From NCBI GenBank assembly GCA_028284805.1, contig JANQQZ010000151.1, positions 62,001 to 126,000 on the forward strand: DNA of 64,000 nucleotides. Reading direction: 5' to 3'. Of the stretch, positions 24,671 to 34,445 are shown piece by piece; the stretch's first letter is position 1; each line of letters starts with the position of its first letter. This DNA is from Phycisphaerales bacterium. Its GTDB lineage: Bacteria; Planctomycetota; Phycisphaerae; Phycisphaerales; UBA1924. Both the position numbers and the translations under genes were made by a program. The notes under the pieces were generated by a model. The model did no database searches. It was given only the letters and a program-made list of their open reading frames with translations, and was not told the origin of the DNA.

Positions 24671-25621
24671 TTAGTTGCTTTGGGCCCTACCCGTCTCGAA
24701 GGCCATTCGTATCGCTGCAGGAAAGAGCTGTGCCAGCTCTGCCATGTACCTTTCGGAATCGACGGTGTACTGCGTACCGCGACCAATATCGAAGTCCGAT
24801 TCCTCCAACACGATGTCACTGGACAGCAGCGAGCGCTCAAGCTCAAGATTACCAGCCGCATCGTTGGAGTACACCCATGCTCGCGAACCGCGCTCGATGC
24901 TCGCGTGACCGCGAAAGACGCCAATACGCATTCGGATACGCACGGCGGCATCAGCGCCGATCTCTTCGAGCAGCCGAGCCTCGACATCCTCGATCTCACC
25001 GTTCAGAATTTCAACGATGCGACCGGTGGAGCGAGACGGCTGTGTGACGAATGCCTTCGTCCTACCTGTATCCGATGCAACGAGATTCAGTCTTCGAACA
25101 CCAGAGGATGTTGAGCGATCGTCGGCAAAGCGGAGTCCCTCGCTTACCGATTGTGATGCCTGGACTTCCGCTGCATCAACAACTTCTAGGCCCAGTTCTT
25201 CGAGACTGCTCGTGAACTGCTCATACATGCGTTCTGTTGCGCGGCTGTACAAGGCATCTTCGTACTGTACGACTTTTTTCTGAACCCCGGCCGCAGCAAT
25301 TCCGCCACGAACCACAAGCCCAACAGGCGCTACGGGGGGTGGAGTCAGAATCAACTGGCTTTCACCAAAGTTCTCAAGCTTCACGGTCACGAAATCGACG
25401 GCAAACTCGGTGATGACGATCCTTCGATAGCCACGGTCACGCAGAGGTGGAAAGTCGTGTCGGCTCCAGTACTCGCTCGCGACCTGACGGATAACTTCTG
25501 GCGACTCCAAGTCTTCGGGCGTGAAACGTTCCGGCGCTGTGCGGCAGCCAGACAGCATGAGCGTTGCTAGGACCGGGAGAACACATACGAAGAGGACCGA
25601 CCAGGAATGCCTCATTTCCAT
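24671..25621 (-). CDS. Secreted lipoprotein of unknown function
   Basis: A 316-residue protein with a lipoprotein signal: a hydrophobic run VLFVCVLPVLATLML and lipobox LSGC, so the mature protein should be lipidated on Cys. The mature part is an alternating alpha/beta chain with no family I can name (RIVITEFAVDFVTVKLENFG, then a TPPPVAPVGLVVRGG turn). The pattern is reminiscent of lipoproteins that sense or bind at the outer membrane, but this is only impression. ATG 25621 has GGAG eight bases upstream; ATG 25615 is an alternative. Upstream starts in the same frame add a non-signal N-terminus and are unlikely. It is monocistronic and is followed by a clear terminator. Confidence 0.72.
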   Translation of the reverse strand: MEMRHSWSVLFVCVLPVLATLMLSGCRTAPERFTPEDLESPEVIRQVASEYWSRHDFPPLRDRGYRRIVITEFAVDFVTVKLENFGESQLILTPPPVAPVGLVVRGGIAAAGVQKKVVQYEDALYSRATERMYEQFTSSLEELGLEVVDAAEVQASQSVSEGLRFADDRSTSSGVRRLNLVASDTGRTKAFVTQPSRSTGRIVEILNGEIEDVEARLLEEIGADAAVRIRMRIGVFRGHASIERGSRAWVYSNDAAGNLELERSLLSSDIVLEESDFDIGRGTQYTVDSERYMAELAQLFPAAIRMAFETGRAQSN

Positions 25622-25785
25622 GAATGGCTCCAGCTGTGAAGGTGCAGGATCGAATCGTGCAAACCACGAGCATACCACAGAACCTGCTCAGTCATATGCC
25701 GAGGCTTGCTTCCAACGCGCTGTCAATGCATCAGAGACTGAATAGCCAGTTCATTGATCCGCCATCTGACGGCAATCACTGTGCT

Positions 25786-25880
25786 AGTAGCGGGCGAGTT
25801 CAATAGGTTGAAGAAAATACCGCCAGGCACGTCGCCTCGCCGTTCACCACGGCATGAAATCAAATGTCACCGAGTTGTGG
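25786..25880 (+). repeat. Dispersed repeat family A, copy 3 (short)
   Basis: In the gap 25622-26119, TAGCGGGCGAG (25790) is followed by a diverged copy of the block seen at 24083-24170 (CTCGCCGTTCACCACGGCAT, then AATCAAATGTC). The rest of the gap upstream of 26010 shows no gene or other structure. Confidence 0.6.
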
Positions 25881-26009
25881 GCGAGCTTCATGGGTGACAG
25901 CAATCACCGCGAGGCATGTCGCCCAGCGACGAGCGAGCAGCCGACCGGATTTCGACCCAGTTCCACTCTGATCTCGGATTCACGGGGATCATGCAGCCCT
26001 CAGCCAACT

Positions 26010-26117
26010 GCCGCCGAGAGACAGTTTGACATATCTGGGATCGCCCACCGCTCGATCACAAAGGCCGCCCCTGGGCGGCCCGAGAGACTGTTCGACATAT
26101 TGAGAATCCCCCACCAC
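26010..26117 (-). terminator. Terminator of the Bat/MoxR operon with two repeat B copies
   Basis: Directly after the stop of the last operon gene (26120) the minus strand has a repeat B tail, then the stem GGCCGCC/GGCGGCC (26063-26080) and TTTGTGAT, an intrinsic-terminator shape. A second repeat B tail (26010-26053) follows it. Sequence and layout match 24611-24668. Confidence 0.65.
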
Positions 26118-26119
26118 TC

Positions 26120-29100
26120 CTAACCCATGCTGCTGGACGAACTCCATCTGGACACGATCTCGCTCAGCTTGCCGGACGCATCTTGGTTCGGCGGACCGCT
26201 GAAGAAGGTCTGCTCGATGGTCGCGATGTCGGCTGCGAGTTGCCGGACACGAGTTTGATCGGATCGTCGCTCGGCGTCGGCGAGCAGTTCGCGAAGGGCA
26301 TAGATCGCTCCGGTCGCCGTCTGGCGAATCGGTTGGGGGTTCGAATCCGTTACCGTTTCCGAGGACCTCCTCCGCACGATCATGGTCCAGATCCCGAGCG
26401 CTGCCCCCACCGCCGCTGCTCCAGCGGCAATCGTCGGCACACGCCAAGAGCTTGAACGCGCGAGTTCTGCGACCCCCCCGGACACCGCGAAGATGTCGGT
26501 GTCGCCGTACTGCTGTGACACCAACGTCCCTTCGAGTTCGCTGACGAGTTCGGGCAGAAGAAACCTTCCGTCGGTTGCAGACTGTTCAGGCGTGTAGGAC
26601 AGTATCCAGGTGCGCTCCGTCGTGGGCCGGAGCACGCCGAGCTCGTCGATCGGTGGGGTGACAGAGGTCTCGGTGTCGGGATCTGGCGGTGGCTCGGGGA
26701 TGACAGCCACCTTCCCGGCTTCGATCGCTTCTCGATCGAGTCGATACCCGCCCGCCGCCTCGTCGAGTCCGACGAGCAGGTCGTCCAAGTCCGGTACCAC
26801 GCCCCTTCCGACCGCGGTGACTTCGAGAACAACGGGCGCGTCCTTTCCGGAGATGCCGCGTGCGTCGAGGGTCTGCGTCACCTGAAGATCCTGCACGAGC
26901 CTCGGAGCTGCTTCGCTCACGACCGAGATCGGCTGCGCGTTGGACGAGAGCACAACGACGACTTCACCGCTGCTGTCGTTCAACGAGACCTCCATCTCGA
27001 CGCGTGGCAGCCTGTCGATACTCGAATCGTTCGGTCTGGCGTAGACCATCGCGAGTGGGAGTTCGAGCCACCCGTCCTCCCCGTCTTCGACAACGCCATA
27101 TGGCAGCACGCTGCCCGCGTCGAAGAGATGGATCAGATCGACATCGAACCCCTTGGAGAACGCCGACTGTACCGCGCGTTCAAGCGCGCTGGATCGATCA
27201 CGCCGGAACGACGACCGAGGATCGGGGAGGAACCGCGAAAGATCGCCCGCGGACTGCTGCACGGCGTTCGTGTAGCGAAAGGACAGCATCGCAAGGAAGG
27301 CTCGGTCTTCCTCCACCCGCGGCGAGCCGTCGACGACAAGCCTGAGCTTGAGCTCGCTTGACGCGTACTCCTCATGCACGCGGACCATCTCGCGGAGCGG
27401 GCCGGCGGCGGGGTGATCCCCCGCCACACGAACCGCGTGGCGAAGGAGACGCGGGCGAACCTCGGGAGGAGCCCGGTCGTACGCCTCGATCAGCTCGGCG
27501 ACGAGGGACTCGATGTGACGGTCGGCCGCCTCCGCCGGGAGGTCATCGAGCCGGGAAGCGATTCGTGCGAACTGGTCCTTTCCGAACCCCGCGTCGCCCG
27601 ACAGCGTCTCGGCACCGAGCCGCGACACATCGCTGGCACCCATCGCTGCGCGGAACCACCGGCCGTAGATGTCAGCCGACTCGATGCTCTGGCCCGCTCG
27701 GAGTGATTCCGCGTACGACCCTGCAGCCTGTTCGAAGGCGATGAACGCCAGCGATGTAAGTTCGAACTCCTGCCCGGGCGAGATCGCTCCGATGCGTTTG
27801 TTCAGTTGCAGCCGGTCGTAAGACACCGACGCACGGACCGCGTGGACATCCCAGAGATCGGCGGACTGCGCCTCCGCGGCGTCCAGAAGCTCAAGTGCCG
27901 TGTCGTAGCCTAGGTTGACGATGCGGACGATCTCGGTGCGAGGCGTCGCTGGCTTTCCGTCACCGGGTGGGCGGATCCGCGTTTCCCAGTACCGCAGGAT
28001 GCGTTCGCGCATCGCGTCCGCGAGCCGGGCCGCTGTGAGCGGGGGGATGCTCTCGATCGCTCCGAAGACTGTCTCGATGTCCTCGCGCCGGTAGATCTCG
28101 TCGGGCTGATGGCTCGCGCTGAACAGCTCGGCGGTGGATCGGAGTCGTGCGGGTTCGAGCCCGAGCTCCCGCGCGACCTCGAGGACCTCTCGCAACGCCT
28201 CAAGCCGGCGTCTCTGCTGCCCACGCGTGAGAACACCCGATTGGGCGTAGGACCAACCCCAGTCATAGACATGGAGTACACCCGAGAGGTTGCTCCGCAG
28301 GTACCGGCCCCAGGTGTCGAGGAACTCCTCCGCCATCGTGCGCCCGGCCTCGGGCGATCGGCTGGCTACTTCTCGCAGCACACGGATCGCGCGGTCGGTA
28401 TCGCCGAGGGCGATCGAGGCCCCCATGATGATGCGTGACGCCCGGATCGACGACGTGCGGTCGATGGTGCCGAGCCAGACCTCGCTCGGCGCGGCGTTGA
28501 GCAGTCGCCTGAGATCGCGGATGCTCGCATCACGCTCGTAGCGTCGGACCTCTTCATCCAGCAGGCCGTCCAGCGTACGCTCGATCTCATCCGAAAGGGC
28601 ATCGGCAAGAATGGTCAGCGGGATCGCGAGAGAGTCCCGTGTTCCCGGGCGGAGCATGATCTCGACGGCGTGCGAGAAGCTCGACATCGCTTCGGCTCGT
28701 GACCTTCGCTCCTGCATGCTGGCGCCGACTGTGGTTGCGCGCTTTGCGAGAATCTCTGCTGTGAGTTCGATCAAGCCGTGCCTCTCGATGACATCGGTCA
28801 GCCACGGATCGGAGATCGGCCGCGGTATCTCTGGGAGCAGCGCGATGTTGCTCTCGATGCTTGCCCGGACCTGCTCGGGCGAGGCCGAGTCCAACGCCGG
28901 GACCTCGGCCAGGATCTCAAATGCACGACGCCGATAGCCGTCGACCACCGGCCCCGATGCGCTCCGTTCGGCGAGTTGCACCAGGTACATGCCGTGGGTC
29001 AGAATCGCTTCGGCATCGGAATCAGCGCGTGCCCGATCGAGCGGGTCGAGAAACTCATACGCGTGCTCGTACAGACCGGCGAGCGACAGAAGTGTGACCG

Positions 29101-29944
29101 TCCGTCGCCGCGTCTCCTCATCGGTCCGACCGAAGTGCCGTGTCCCCTCTCGGATGAGCCGGAGCAGCTCCGAAGAATCGTTCTCCTGTACCGCTTGTGC
29201 GAGCAGGCGAGAGAGCGGCACCAGATGCACCCGATCGGGTGTTCCCGGCAAGACATCCGCGACCGTGAGCACATCCTCCGGGCGGAGGTTGTGGTCTCCG
29301 GACGACAGGCTGTTGTAGAGTTGGAGCGTGATGCTGCGAGCCTCCGGCTCGGGGTAGCGGAGCATGAGCGAACCGATGCTCCCCCACTCGCCGGCGACAG
29401 CGTGGCGAACGATCCACGACGCGATGGCGTGACCGCTGGCCGTCTCGGGGTTCGGCATCGAGCGCGGACCGGCGAGCAGGGCTCGCTCGTGGAGCACTCG
29501 GTCCGGCGTGCGAGAGATGCTAAGGTCGGCCAGCACAGCAATGACCTGACGCGACCGGCCCTGCCACTTCTGCCTGGCCTGTGAAATGCCGAGCACTTCT
29601 TGCAGGGTGATGTCGTAGAGGTCCTCGTAATAGGCCTCGAGTTCCTGCCGAGTAACCTCGTCTGCTTCTTCGTAGTAGACCCGGATCCGTTCGAGCTCAT
29701 CCTCGGTCAGACCGTCCTCCTCGTCCTCGGATGGGGCGTCTTGCCCGTCGACCTGCCGCTGCGGAGCGGTCGGCTGCGGCCCGTCCTGCTCCGTCACTGC
29801 CGGCTGGCTCGCCGCAGCGCCCCAGACCGAAGCAACCGCGACCACAAAGGTGCTCACCACGCGCGATCCCTCCCACATGACGAGCCCCGCCGAGCGATCC
29901 AGCCACGTTCCCTCGTCGTGCTCTCGGGCGTTCAGGAAACTCAC
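26120..29944 (-). CDS. Large membrane-anchored protein of the Bat/MoxR operon
   Basis: A 1274-residue protein. A hydrophobic segment at about 30-47 (VVSTFVVAVASVWGAAAS) acts as signal or anchor. A long helical, TPR/HEAT-like region fills residues 80-900. Residues 900-1150 are beta-rich (for example APVVLEVTAVGRGVVPDLDD). A C-terminal transmembrane helix (PTIAAGAAAVGAALGIWTM, about 1175-1195) is followed by a short cytosolic helix. It is the last gene of the operon, overlaps the previous one by ATGA, and is followed by a terminator. Position and topology suggest an envelope-anchored partner of the VWA proteins, comparable to BatD/BatE, but no named domain was recognised. Confidence 0.75.
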   Translation of the reverse strand: MSFLNAREHDEGTWLDRSAGLVMWEGSRVVSTFVVAVASVWGAAASQPAVTEQDGPQPTAPQRQVDGQDAPSEDEEDGLTEDELERIRVYYEEADEVTRQELEAYYEDLYDITLQEVLGISQARQKWQGRSRQVIAVLADLSISRTPDRVLHERALLAGPRSMPNPETASGHAIASWIVRHAVAGEWGSIGSLMLRYPEPEARSITLQLYNSLSSGDHNLRPEDVLTVADVLPGTPDRVHLVPLSRLLAQAVQENDSSELLRLIREGTRHFGRTDEETRRRTVTLLSLAGLYEHAYEFLDPLDRARADSDAEAILTHGMYLVQLAERSASGPVVDGYRRRAFEILAEVPALDSASPEQVRASIESNIALLPEIPRPISDPWLTDVIERHGLIELTAEILAKRATTVGASMQERRSRAEAMSSFSHAVEIMLRPGTRDSLAIPLTILADALSDEIERTLDGLLDEEVRRYERDASIRDLRRLLNAAPSEVWLGTIDRTSSIRASRIIMGASIALGDTDRAIRVLREVASRSPEAGRTMAEEFLDTWGRYLRSNLSGVLHVYDWGWSYAQSGVLTRGQQRRRLEALREVLEVARELGLEPARLRSTAELFSASHQPDEIYRREDIETVFGAIESIPPLTAARLADAMRERILRYWETRIRPPGDGKPATPRTEIVRIVNLGYDTALELLDAAEAQSADLWDVHAVRASVSYDRLQLNKRIGAISPGQEFELTSLAFIAFEQAAGSYAESLRAGQSIESADIYGRWFRAAMGASDVSRLGAETLSGDAGFGKDQFARIASRLDDLPAEAADRHIESLVAELIEAYDRAPPEVRPRLLRHAVRVAGDHPAAGPLREMVRVHEEYASSELKLRLVVDGSPRVEEDRAFLAMLSFRYTNAVQQSAGDLSRFLPDPRSSFRRDRSSALERAVQSAFSKGFDVDLIHLFDAGSVLPYGVVEDGEDGWLELPLAMVYARPNDSSIDRLPRVEMEVSLNDSSGEVVVVLSSNAQPISVVSEAAPRLVQDLQVTQTLDARGISGKDAPVVLEVTAVGRGVVPDLDDLLVGLDEAAGGYRLDREAIEAGKVAVIPEPPPDPDTETSVTPPIDELGVLRPTTERTWILSYTPEQSATDGRFLLPELVSELEGTLVSQQYGDTDIFAVSGGVAELARSSSWRVPTIAAGAAAVGAALGIWTMIVRRRSSETVTDSNPQPIRQTATGAIYALRELLADAERRSDQTRVRQLAADIATIEQTFFSGPPNQDASGKLSEIVSRWSSSSSMG

Positions 29945-30795
29945 GACCCACCTCCGGCCTGCGACGCCGCGTTGCTGCCCAACTGTGTCCTGTCATCGCT
30001 TGGGAGCCTGGACTTTGCTTGGCGCTGCCACGGCCAGGTGTCAAGATTCAGGTTCCGGCAGCTCCCTCCAGGGCATTCGCTCGGGAGCGGCTCCGCCTCA
30101 AGATCGCCGAGCGGCCTTCGTTCAAAGTCGATGATGATCTCAAGGTTCTGCTGATGCCGAGATGTATCCGCGGATCCCGATTCGGCCAGGACACGAGCAT
30201 GCTGTCGGGCGCGTTCGCTGACGCGACGCCACTCGCTGTCTGCCGCGCCACGCAACCGGAGCAACCGAGCCCCGTGGTAGTACGCCGAGACCAGGTCTTC
30301 ACGGGCACGATCCCTTTCGGGAATAGAGACCACGGGCGGCGCAGTCGCCAGCATCTTTTCGAGGTCCGACGCGGCCCCGGCGAGGTCTCCCGTGCCGGCG
30401 CGTGCTCGATGGCGCAGCCGGTGCAGCTCCCATGCGCGTTCACCCCTGGGGTCGGGAACATTCGTGATGGCGTGCTCGGCTGTTGCCAACGCCTGTTCCC
30501 AGAACTCGGCGGCCCGCTCATGGGCGACCCGCTCCTGCTCGACCGCGGCTGTTCGGGTCGCCAAGCTGGCGGGCGAGTTTGACCGAACGTGTGCGGCCTG
30601 TGCTTCCGAACGCGCGATGCTCGCCAGTCCGGCGGCGGCCTGCTCGCGTTCGGCCGCTCGGAAGGCGGCATCCAAGGCTTCGAGCAGGTCAGCTGAGTCT
30701 CGGCTCGAAATGTCCCGCGTCATCGCGAGCATGACGGCGCCGACGAGCAACGCCCCGAGCAGGAGCCAGAGCACAAGCAACCAACGCCGATTCAT
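29941..30795 (-). CDS. Membrane-anchored helical (TPR-like) protein, BatC-like position
   Basis: A 284-residue protein with one N-terminal transmembrane helix (LLVLWLLLGALLVGAVMLAM) and a helical periplasmic or cytosolic part containing TPR-like pairs (EFWEQALATAEHAITNVP, DLAGAASDLEKMLATAPP). The C-terminus is a short Cys/Gly-rich tail. In Bat operons the VWA genes are often followed by a small TPR protein (BatC), and this gene has that position, overlapping the preceding VWA gene by 4 bases and the next gene by 4 bases. Confidence 0.72.
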   Translation of the reverse strand: MNRRWLLVLWLLLGALLVGAVMLAMTRDISSRDSADLLEALDAAFRAAEREQAAAGLASIARSEAQAAHVRSNSPASLATRTAAVEQERVAHERAAEFWEQALATAEHAITNVPDPRGERAWELHRLRHRARAGTGDLAGAASDLEKMLATAPPVVSIPERDRAREDLVSAYYHGARLLRLRGAADSEWRRVSERARQHARVLAESGSADTSRHQQNLEIIIDFERRPLGDLEAEPLPSECPGGSCRNLNLDTWPWQRQAKSRLPSDDRTQLGSNAASQAGGGS

Positions 30796-31790
30796 GACAG
30801 TCCTCCGTTCACGATTCTGCTAGGTTGAGCGAGCCGACCCCGTGATCCGAACCAAGCGAGCGCGGGACCGATCATCACTGCGATGAGTGCGCCGGAACTC
30901 AGACACGCGATGGCGATGTTGCGCTCACGGCGGCTGACAGGCGGTTCCGGCGGGCTCATGCTGAGCCATCGCGAGTACCGCGGAGAGAGCGATGCCCGGT
31001 TGCCGTCGATGTACTCGCCTCCGAGCGCGGCAGCCAGCCGGCGCAGCGATGCCGCATCCTGACGTGTCTTCCGGTTGCCGATCGCCGAGTAGCGTTGCGT
31101 GTCACCGACGCCGATCACGACCGTCTGCGCGATGGACGGCGGAACGCGGGGTGGGGCGAGCATACCAGCATTCGAGTCTCCGTCGCTGACGATCACGAGC
31201 GTAGTTGAGCCCGGCGCCCACGACCGCGCGAGTTGGAGCGACTCGGTGACGCCGCCAAGGAGGTCGGTCTCTCCCGCCTCAAACGCCGTGCTGATCGGCA
31301 AACCATCGATCGCATTGTTCACCAGATCGAAATCGATCGTATCAACCAGCAGTGGTACGGCCCGTGTATAGAAAGCGACAACACTCACCCGTGTATCGCT
31401 CGGATTGACACTCGAGAGCATGGGTCCGACAATGTGCCGGACACGTGCGGCCCGTGTGATCGGGGCGGACGCCGCGCCGGCATCGGCGACGTGCATGCTG
31501 GGCGACACGTCAAGGCAGATCAGGATCCGCTGCGAGTGCTCGTCGGTTCGGACGGTCTGGAGCATCTCCGGGCGGTACTGGAGCAGCGTGACGGCACCGA
31601 ACACGACCAGACACATCGCCGCGACCCGCCCGGCCGGTACAGCGCGTGTCCAGGGTGAAGGCCGCCTCGCGCCGGACGCGCCGAAGCCGAGTGCTAGGGC
31701 CTCTGAGCGGCGGCTGCGGCGTTGATGCACGGCTTCCGCACCGATCACGACACCGCCAAACGTGATTGCGAAGATCATCGCGATCACCAT
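30792..31790 (-). CDS. VWA-domain membrane protein (BatB-like)
   Basis: A 332-residue protein with a von Willebrand factor A domain between two membrane regions. Segments MVIAMIFAITFGGVVIGAEA and RVAAMCLVVFGAVTLL precede the domain, and IAIACLSSGALIAVMIGPAL ends the protein. The MIDAS motif is DVSPS in ILICLDVSPSMHVAD, with a later SDGDSN. Start ATG 31790 overlaps the stop of the preceding VWA gene by 7 bases; a longer frame from 31853 would run deep into that gene. Together with the next upstream VWA gene it forms the BatA/BatB pair found in Bat (aerotolerance-type) operons. Confidence 0.85.
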   Translation of the reverse strand: MVIAMIFAITFGGVVIGAEAVHQRRSRRSEALALGFGASGARRPSPWTRAVPAGRVAAMCLVVFGAVTLLQYRPEMLQTVRTDEHSQRILICLDVSPSMHVADAGAASAPITRAARVRHIVGPMLSSVNPSDTRVSVVAFYTRAVPLLVDTIDFDLVNNAIDGLPISTAFEAGETDLLGGVTESLQLARSWAPGSTTLVIVSDGDSNAGMLAPPRVPPSIAQTVVIGVGDTQRYSAIGNRKTRQDAASLRRLAAALGGEYIDGNRASLSPRYSRWLSMSPPEPPVSRRERNIAIACLSSGALIAVMIGPALAWFGSRGRLAQPSRIVNGGLS

Positions 31791-32737
31791 GGCGTGTACC
31801 TCAGCCCCAGCAGGCCCAACAACTGAAGCCCCGCCGCGCCGACCGCCATCCACACGAACGGACCGAGGAACTCTCGCGGCTTGGGGGCTTCCGAACGAAA
31901 GCTGCTCTTCGTCATGGTGTCCAGCGTGGCGAACACGGTGCTGAACGTCGCCGCGTCACGTGCGAGAAATCCTCGACCGCCCGTGAGCGAAGCGATCTCA
32001 TACGCGGCCGGTTCGTGCAAGCCAGAACCGATGTGGAGGTAGTAGAGCGTGATGCCGCCGACGATCAGCCTGTCGGCGACATCGAGATGTCGGCCGCCGT
32101 CGAGATCTCTGCTCATGCCGTCGGAGACAAGAATGATGATGCGTTCCCCGGCCACCCCTCCCTCGGCTTCGTTCTGGGAGCCGGCCCGGACGGCTTCGGC
32201 GTCCATCGCGTCGGCCGCGAAGTACAGGGCGGCGCCGATCGCCGTCCCGGACATACCCCGGGGTTGCAGATCCGGATCCGCAAACGGAAGGGCGAGCCGG
32301 ATCGCTTCGAGGTCCTTGGTGATCGGCACCCAACGGAGCTGTGACTCGCCGAAGGTGGTCAGGCCGATCGCGTCGCCTTCGCGTGCGTGTGTGAACCGCT
32401 CGATCGCGTTGCTCGCGATGTCGTAGCGCCTCGGCGAGTCTGCCCTCATGCTGCCCGACACGTCCAGAAGGATCTGGATGTTGGTCAGCTCACGAGTGCG
32501 CTTCGATTCACCGAACGATCGCGGGCCGGCCAGGATGAGTATCGCCGCGACCAGCAACATCGGCGCTCCCAGTTGGGCGATCGCGATAAACGCGCTAAGG
32601 ACGCGTTGCCTCTTCGGGGCCTCGGCCTCAAACGGCAGCCTCGCGCGACCCGTGTGTCTGCGACCCGACCACTCGGCCACGACCAGAACGAGCGGGACAG
32701 TCAGCCCCAGCAGCACCCACGGGTACGCGAACATCAT
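31784..32737 (-). CDS. VWA-domain membrane protein (BatA-like)
   Basis: A 317-residue protein with the typical BatA plan: an N-terminal membrane helix (YPWVLLGLTVPLVLVVAEW), a second helix near residue 60, a VWA domain with MIDAS DVSGS in IQILLDVSGSMRAD and a later IILVSDGMS, and a C-terminal helix (FVWMAVGAAGLQLLGLLGL). It overlaps its upstream neighbour by ATGA. BatA/BatB proteins work with MoxR-type ATPases; here the MoxR gene is three genes upstream in the same unit. Confidence 0.88.
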   Translation of the reverse strand: MMFAYPWVLLGLTVPLVLVVAEWSGRRHTGRARLPFEAEAPKRQRVLSAFIAIAQLGAPMLLVAAILILAGPRSFGESKRTRELTNIQILLDVSGSMRADSPRRYDIASNAIERFTHAREGDAIGLTTFGESQLRWVPITKDLEAIRLALPFADPDLQPRGMSGTAIGAALYFAADAMDAEAVRAGSQNEAEGGVAGERIIILVSDGMSRDLDGGRHLDVADRLIVGGITLYYLHIGSGLHEPAAYEIASLTGGRGFLARDAATFSTVFATLDTMTKSSFRSEAPKPREFLGPFVWMAVGAAGLQLLGLLGLRYTPW

Positions 32738-33564
32738 GGCTGATCGCTCTCCGCGTCTGGGTCCGCCCCCTCAACAAACGTTGCCTGCAGGACAGCTCGG
32801 AATCGCTCTTCGTCTGCCCGCGACGTCTCGGGAGTGTGAAGCCACTGCTCAAGCATGGCAAGCACCGGCCCGGCCGACTCGTGTCCCCGGAGCCCGCGGT
32901 AGAGCCGCGCCGGGTCACGAGTCGGCTCCGCAAGATACCGCTCGCCAAGCGCGCGCAGCGTGAGCAGTTCCAGCCGCCCCCGCTCGGCAACGGTCATGCG
33001 CCGGCGACCGACCGCTCCGATCAGTATCCGGTGCGGATCGGCTTCCTGGGTCGTAGGTGCCGGCATCGCCGCGTTGCGAACAGAGGGCATGAGCTTGATC
33101 CACACCCATACCGCCGAGGCCCCCGCCCACGCGATCAGCGCCACCAGAGGCCAGCGTGTACGCGTCGTTGGCGCATCAAGGACCGGCCGGGGTGAAACGC
33201 CGAGGTCCGCCCGGACCCCGGGGGGGAGGGTGCTGACAATCAGCACTTCGATGGGCTCGAGCTGAGCCGGACTCCCGTCTCGACACTCGAGAAACGCAGC
33301 AAGGTCGTATCGGCCTGGCACGTAGCCGACAAGTTCGAGTTGGTACGTCTCCTTTGTGACGCCGGGTTGCACGCTGAGCGTCAGCGGACCGAAGAGCGGG
33401 TCGTTCGGCTTGGCCCGAAGCTCGCATCCCGCATGGCTCACCTCGTGATACGACGCGACACCACGCAGCACCACAGGCGCGCCCGAGGCGTCTGTCGCAG
33501 AGGCGTCATCCGGCTGCGCGAGCGCGACGAGCGAGGCCAGTACCAGCAGGCTTCCCTGGATCAT
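32734..33564 (-). CDS. BatD/DUF4381-like membrane protein
   Basis: A 276-residue protein. A signal peptide (IQGSLLVLASLVALAQ) leads into a beta-rich extracytoplasmic domain of about 120 residues, then one transmembrane helix (WPLVALIAWAGASAVWVWI) and a helical cytosolic tail with TVAERGRLELLTLRALGERY. The layout (beta domain, helix, short cytosolic helix bundle) matches the BatD or DUF4381 component between DUF58 and VWA genes in MoxR operons. ATG 33564 forms ATGA with the DUF58 stop, so the longer frame from 33657 is rejected. Confidence 0.72.
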   Translation of the reverse strand: MIQGSLLVLASLVALAQPDDASATDASGAPVVLRGVASYHEVSHAGCELRAKPNDPLFGPLTLSVQPGVTKETYQLELVGYVPGRYDLAAFLECRDGSPAQLEPIEVLIVSTLPPGVRADLGVSPRPVLDAPTTRTRWPLVALIAWAGASAVWVWIKLMPSVRNAAMPAPTTQEADPHRILIGAVGRRRMTVAERGRLELLTLRALGERYLAEPTRDPARLYRGLRGHESAGPVLAMLEQWLHTPETSRADEERFRAVLQATFVEGADPDAESDQP

Positions 33565-34445
33565 CGAACCGCTCTCCGAACGATGCGGCGTTGCTCGAGA
33601 GCCTGCCGGAGCGAACGAACGATGGGTTGGTCGAGATCGATCAGCGCACTCCCGCACCCGGCAGATGCGAAGTCTCGGGCTGTTCGGACCGCGGATGGGT
33701 CGGGCGTCGTGCGAGTCGCGAGAACCGGCCTCCCGGACTCACCGCCCGCGGCCCGCACGAAGCCGAAGCCGCGGAGCGATCGCTCGGCCGGGTCCGTGAG
33801 CCTGATCGCGAGAAGGTCGTGCGCGGCCGAGGCGACCCGCACCGCCTGCATCGACTCATCATCCTGAAAATCACTCACAACGATGAACTGGCTCATCGAT
33901 CGAGCGCGAGCGGCCGCGAGTGAGAGAACATCCCGCAGACCTCGTGGCCGGTCGTACCCGGCGCGGGCCGCAGCGCTCACCGCAGCCAGGAAGGTGCCGG
34001 TCTGGTTCATCAGGGGCAGCGCCGGAACGGACGCATCTGTGGTCCACATGGTTACGCCGCAGCTCTCGCGGATCGCGGTCAGCCCGAGCGCCGCGGCGAT
34101 CCAGAACGCCGCATCGACCTTGCGGACTGCTGCCGACCCGGCGAGCATGGAGCCCGACGTGTCAATGACAAGCACCATCGGAACGCGAAGCAGAGTTTCC
34201 TGTGTCTTGGTGAGGGTCAGCCCCCGCCGCGCGGTGGCCCGCCAGTCGATCCTGCGCACCGAATCGCCCGCCTGATACGCCCGCGACCCGGCGTAGTCAT
34301 GCCCCTCCCCGCTTCGTGCAGACGCCGCGGCCCCCAGATAGATGTCATTCGCCAACCGGTGAGCGATGACGGAGAGCCCCTCTTGGGCTAACACGCCTGG
34401 GCGTCCGAGAGCCTGGATCGTATAGTCGTACATGCGTTTGCTCAC
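33561..34445 (-). CDS. DUF58 protein
   Basis: A 294-residue protein of the DUF58 family. It carries the family hallmark RRIDWRATARRGLTLTKTQE in the first third, preceded by YAGSRAYQAGDSV, and a VWA-like core with VLVIDTSGSM. DUF58 genes normally follow moxR-type ATPase genes, as here (4-base overlap). The exact function is not established; they are thought to act with MoxR and VWA partners in assembly of envelope or metal-dependent complexes. Confidence 0.9.
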   Translation of the reverse strand: MSKRMYDYTIQALGRPGVLAQEGLSVIAHRLANDIYLGAAASARSGEGHDYAGSRAYQAGDSVRRIDWRATARRGLTLTKTQETLLRVPMVLVIDTSGSMLAGSAAVRKVDAAFWIAAALGLTAIRESCGVTMWTTDASVPALPLMNQTGTFLAAVSAAARAGYDRPRGLRDVLSLAAARARSMSQFIVVSDFQDDESMQAVRVASAAHDLLAIRLTDPAERSLRGFGFVRAAGGESGRPVLATRTTPDPSAVRTARDFASAGCGSALIDLDQPIVRSLRQALEQRRIVRRAVR

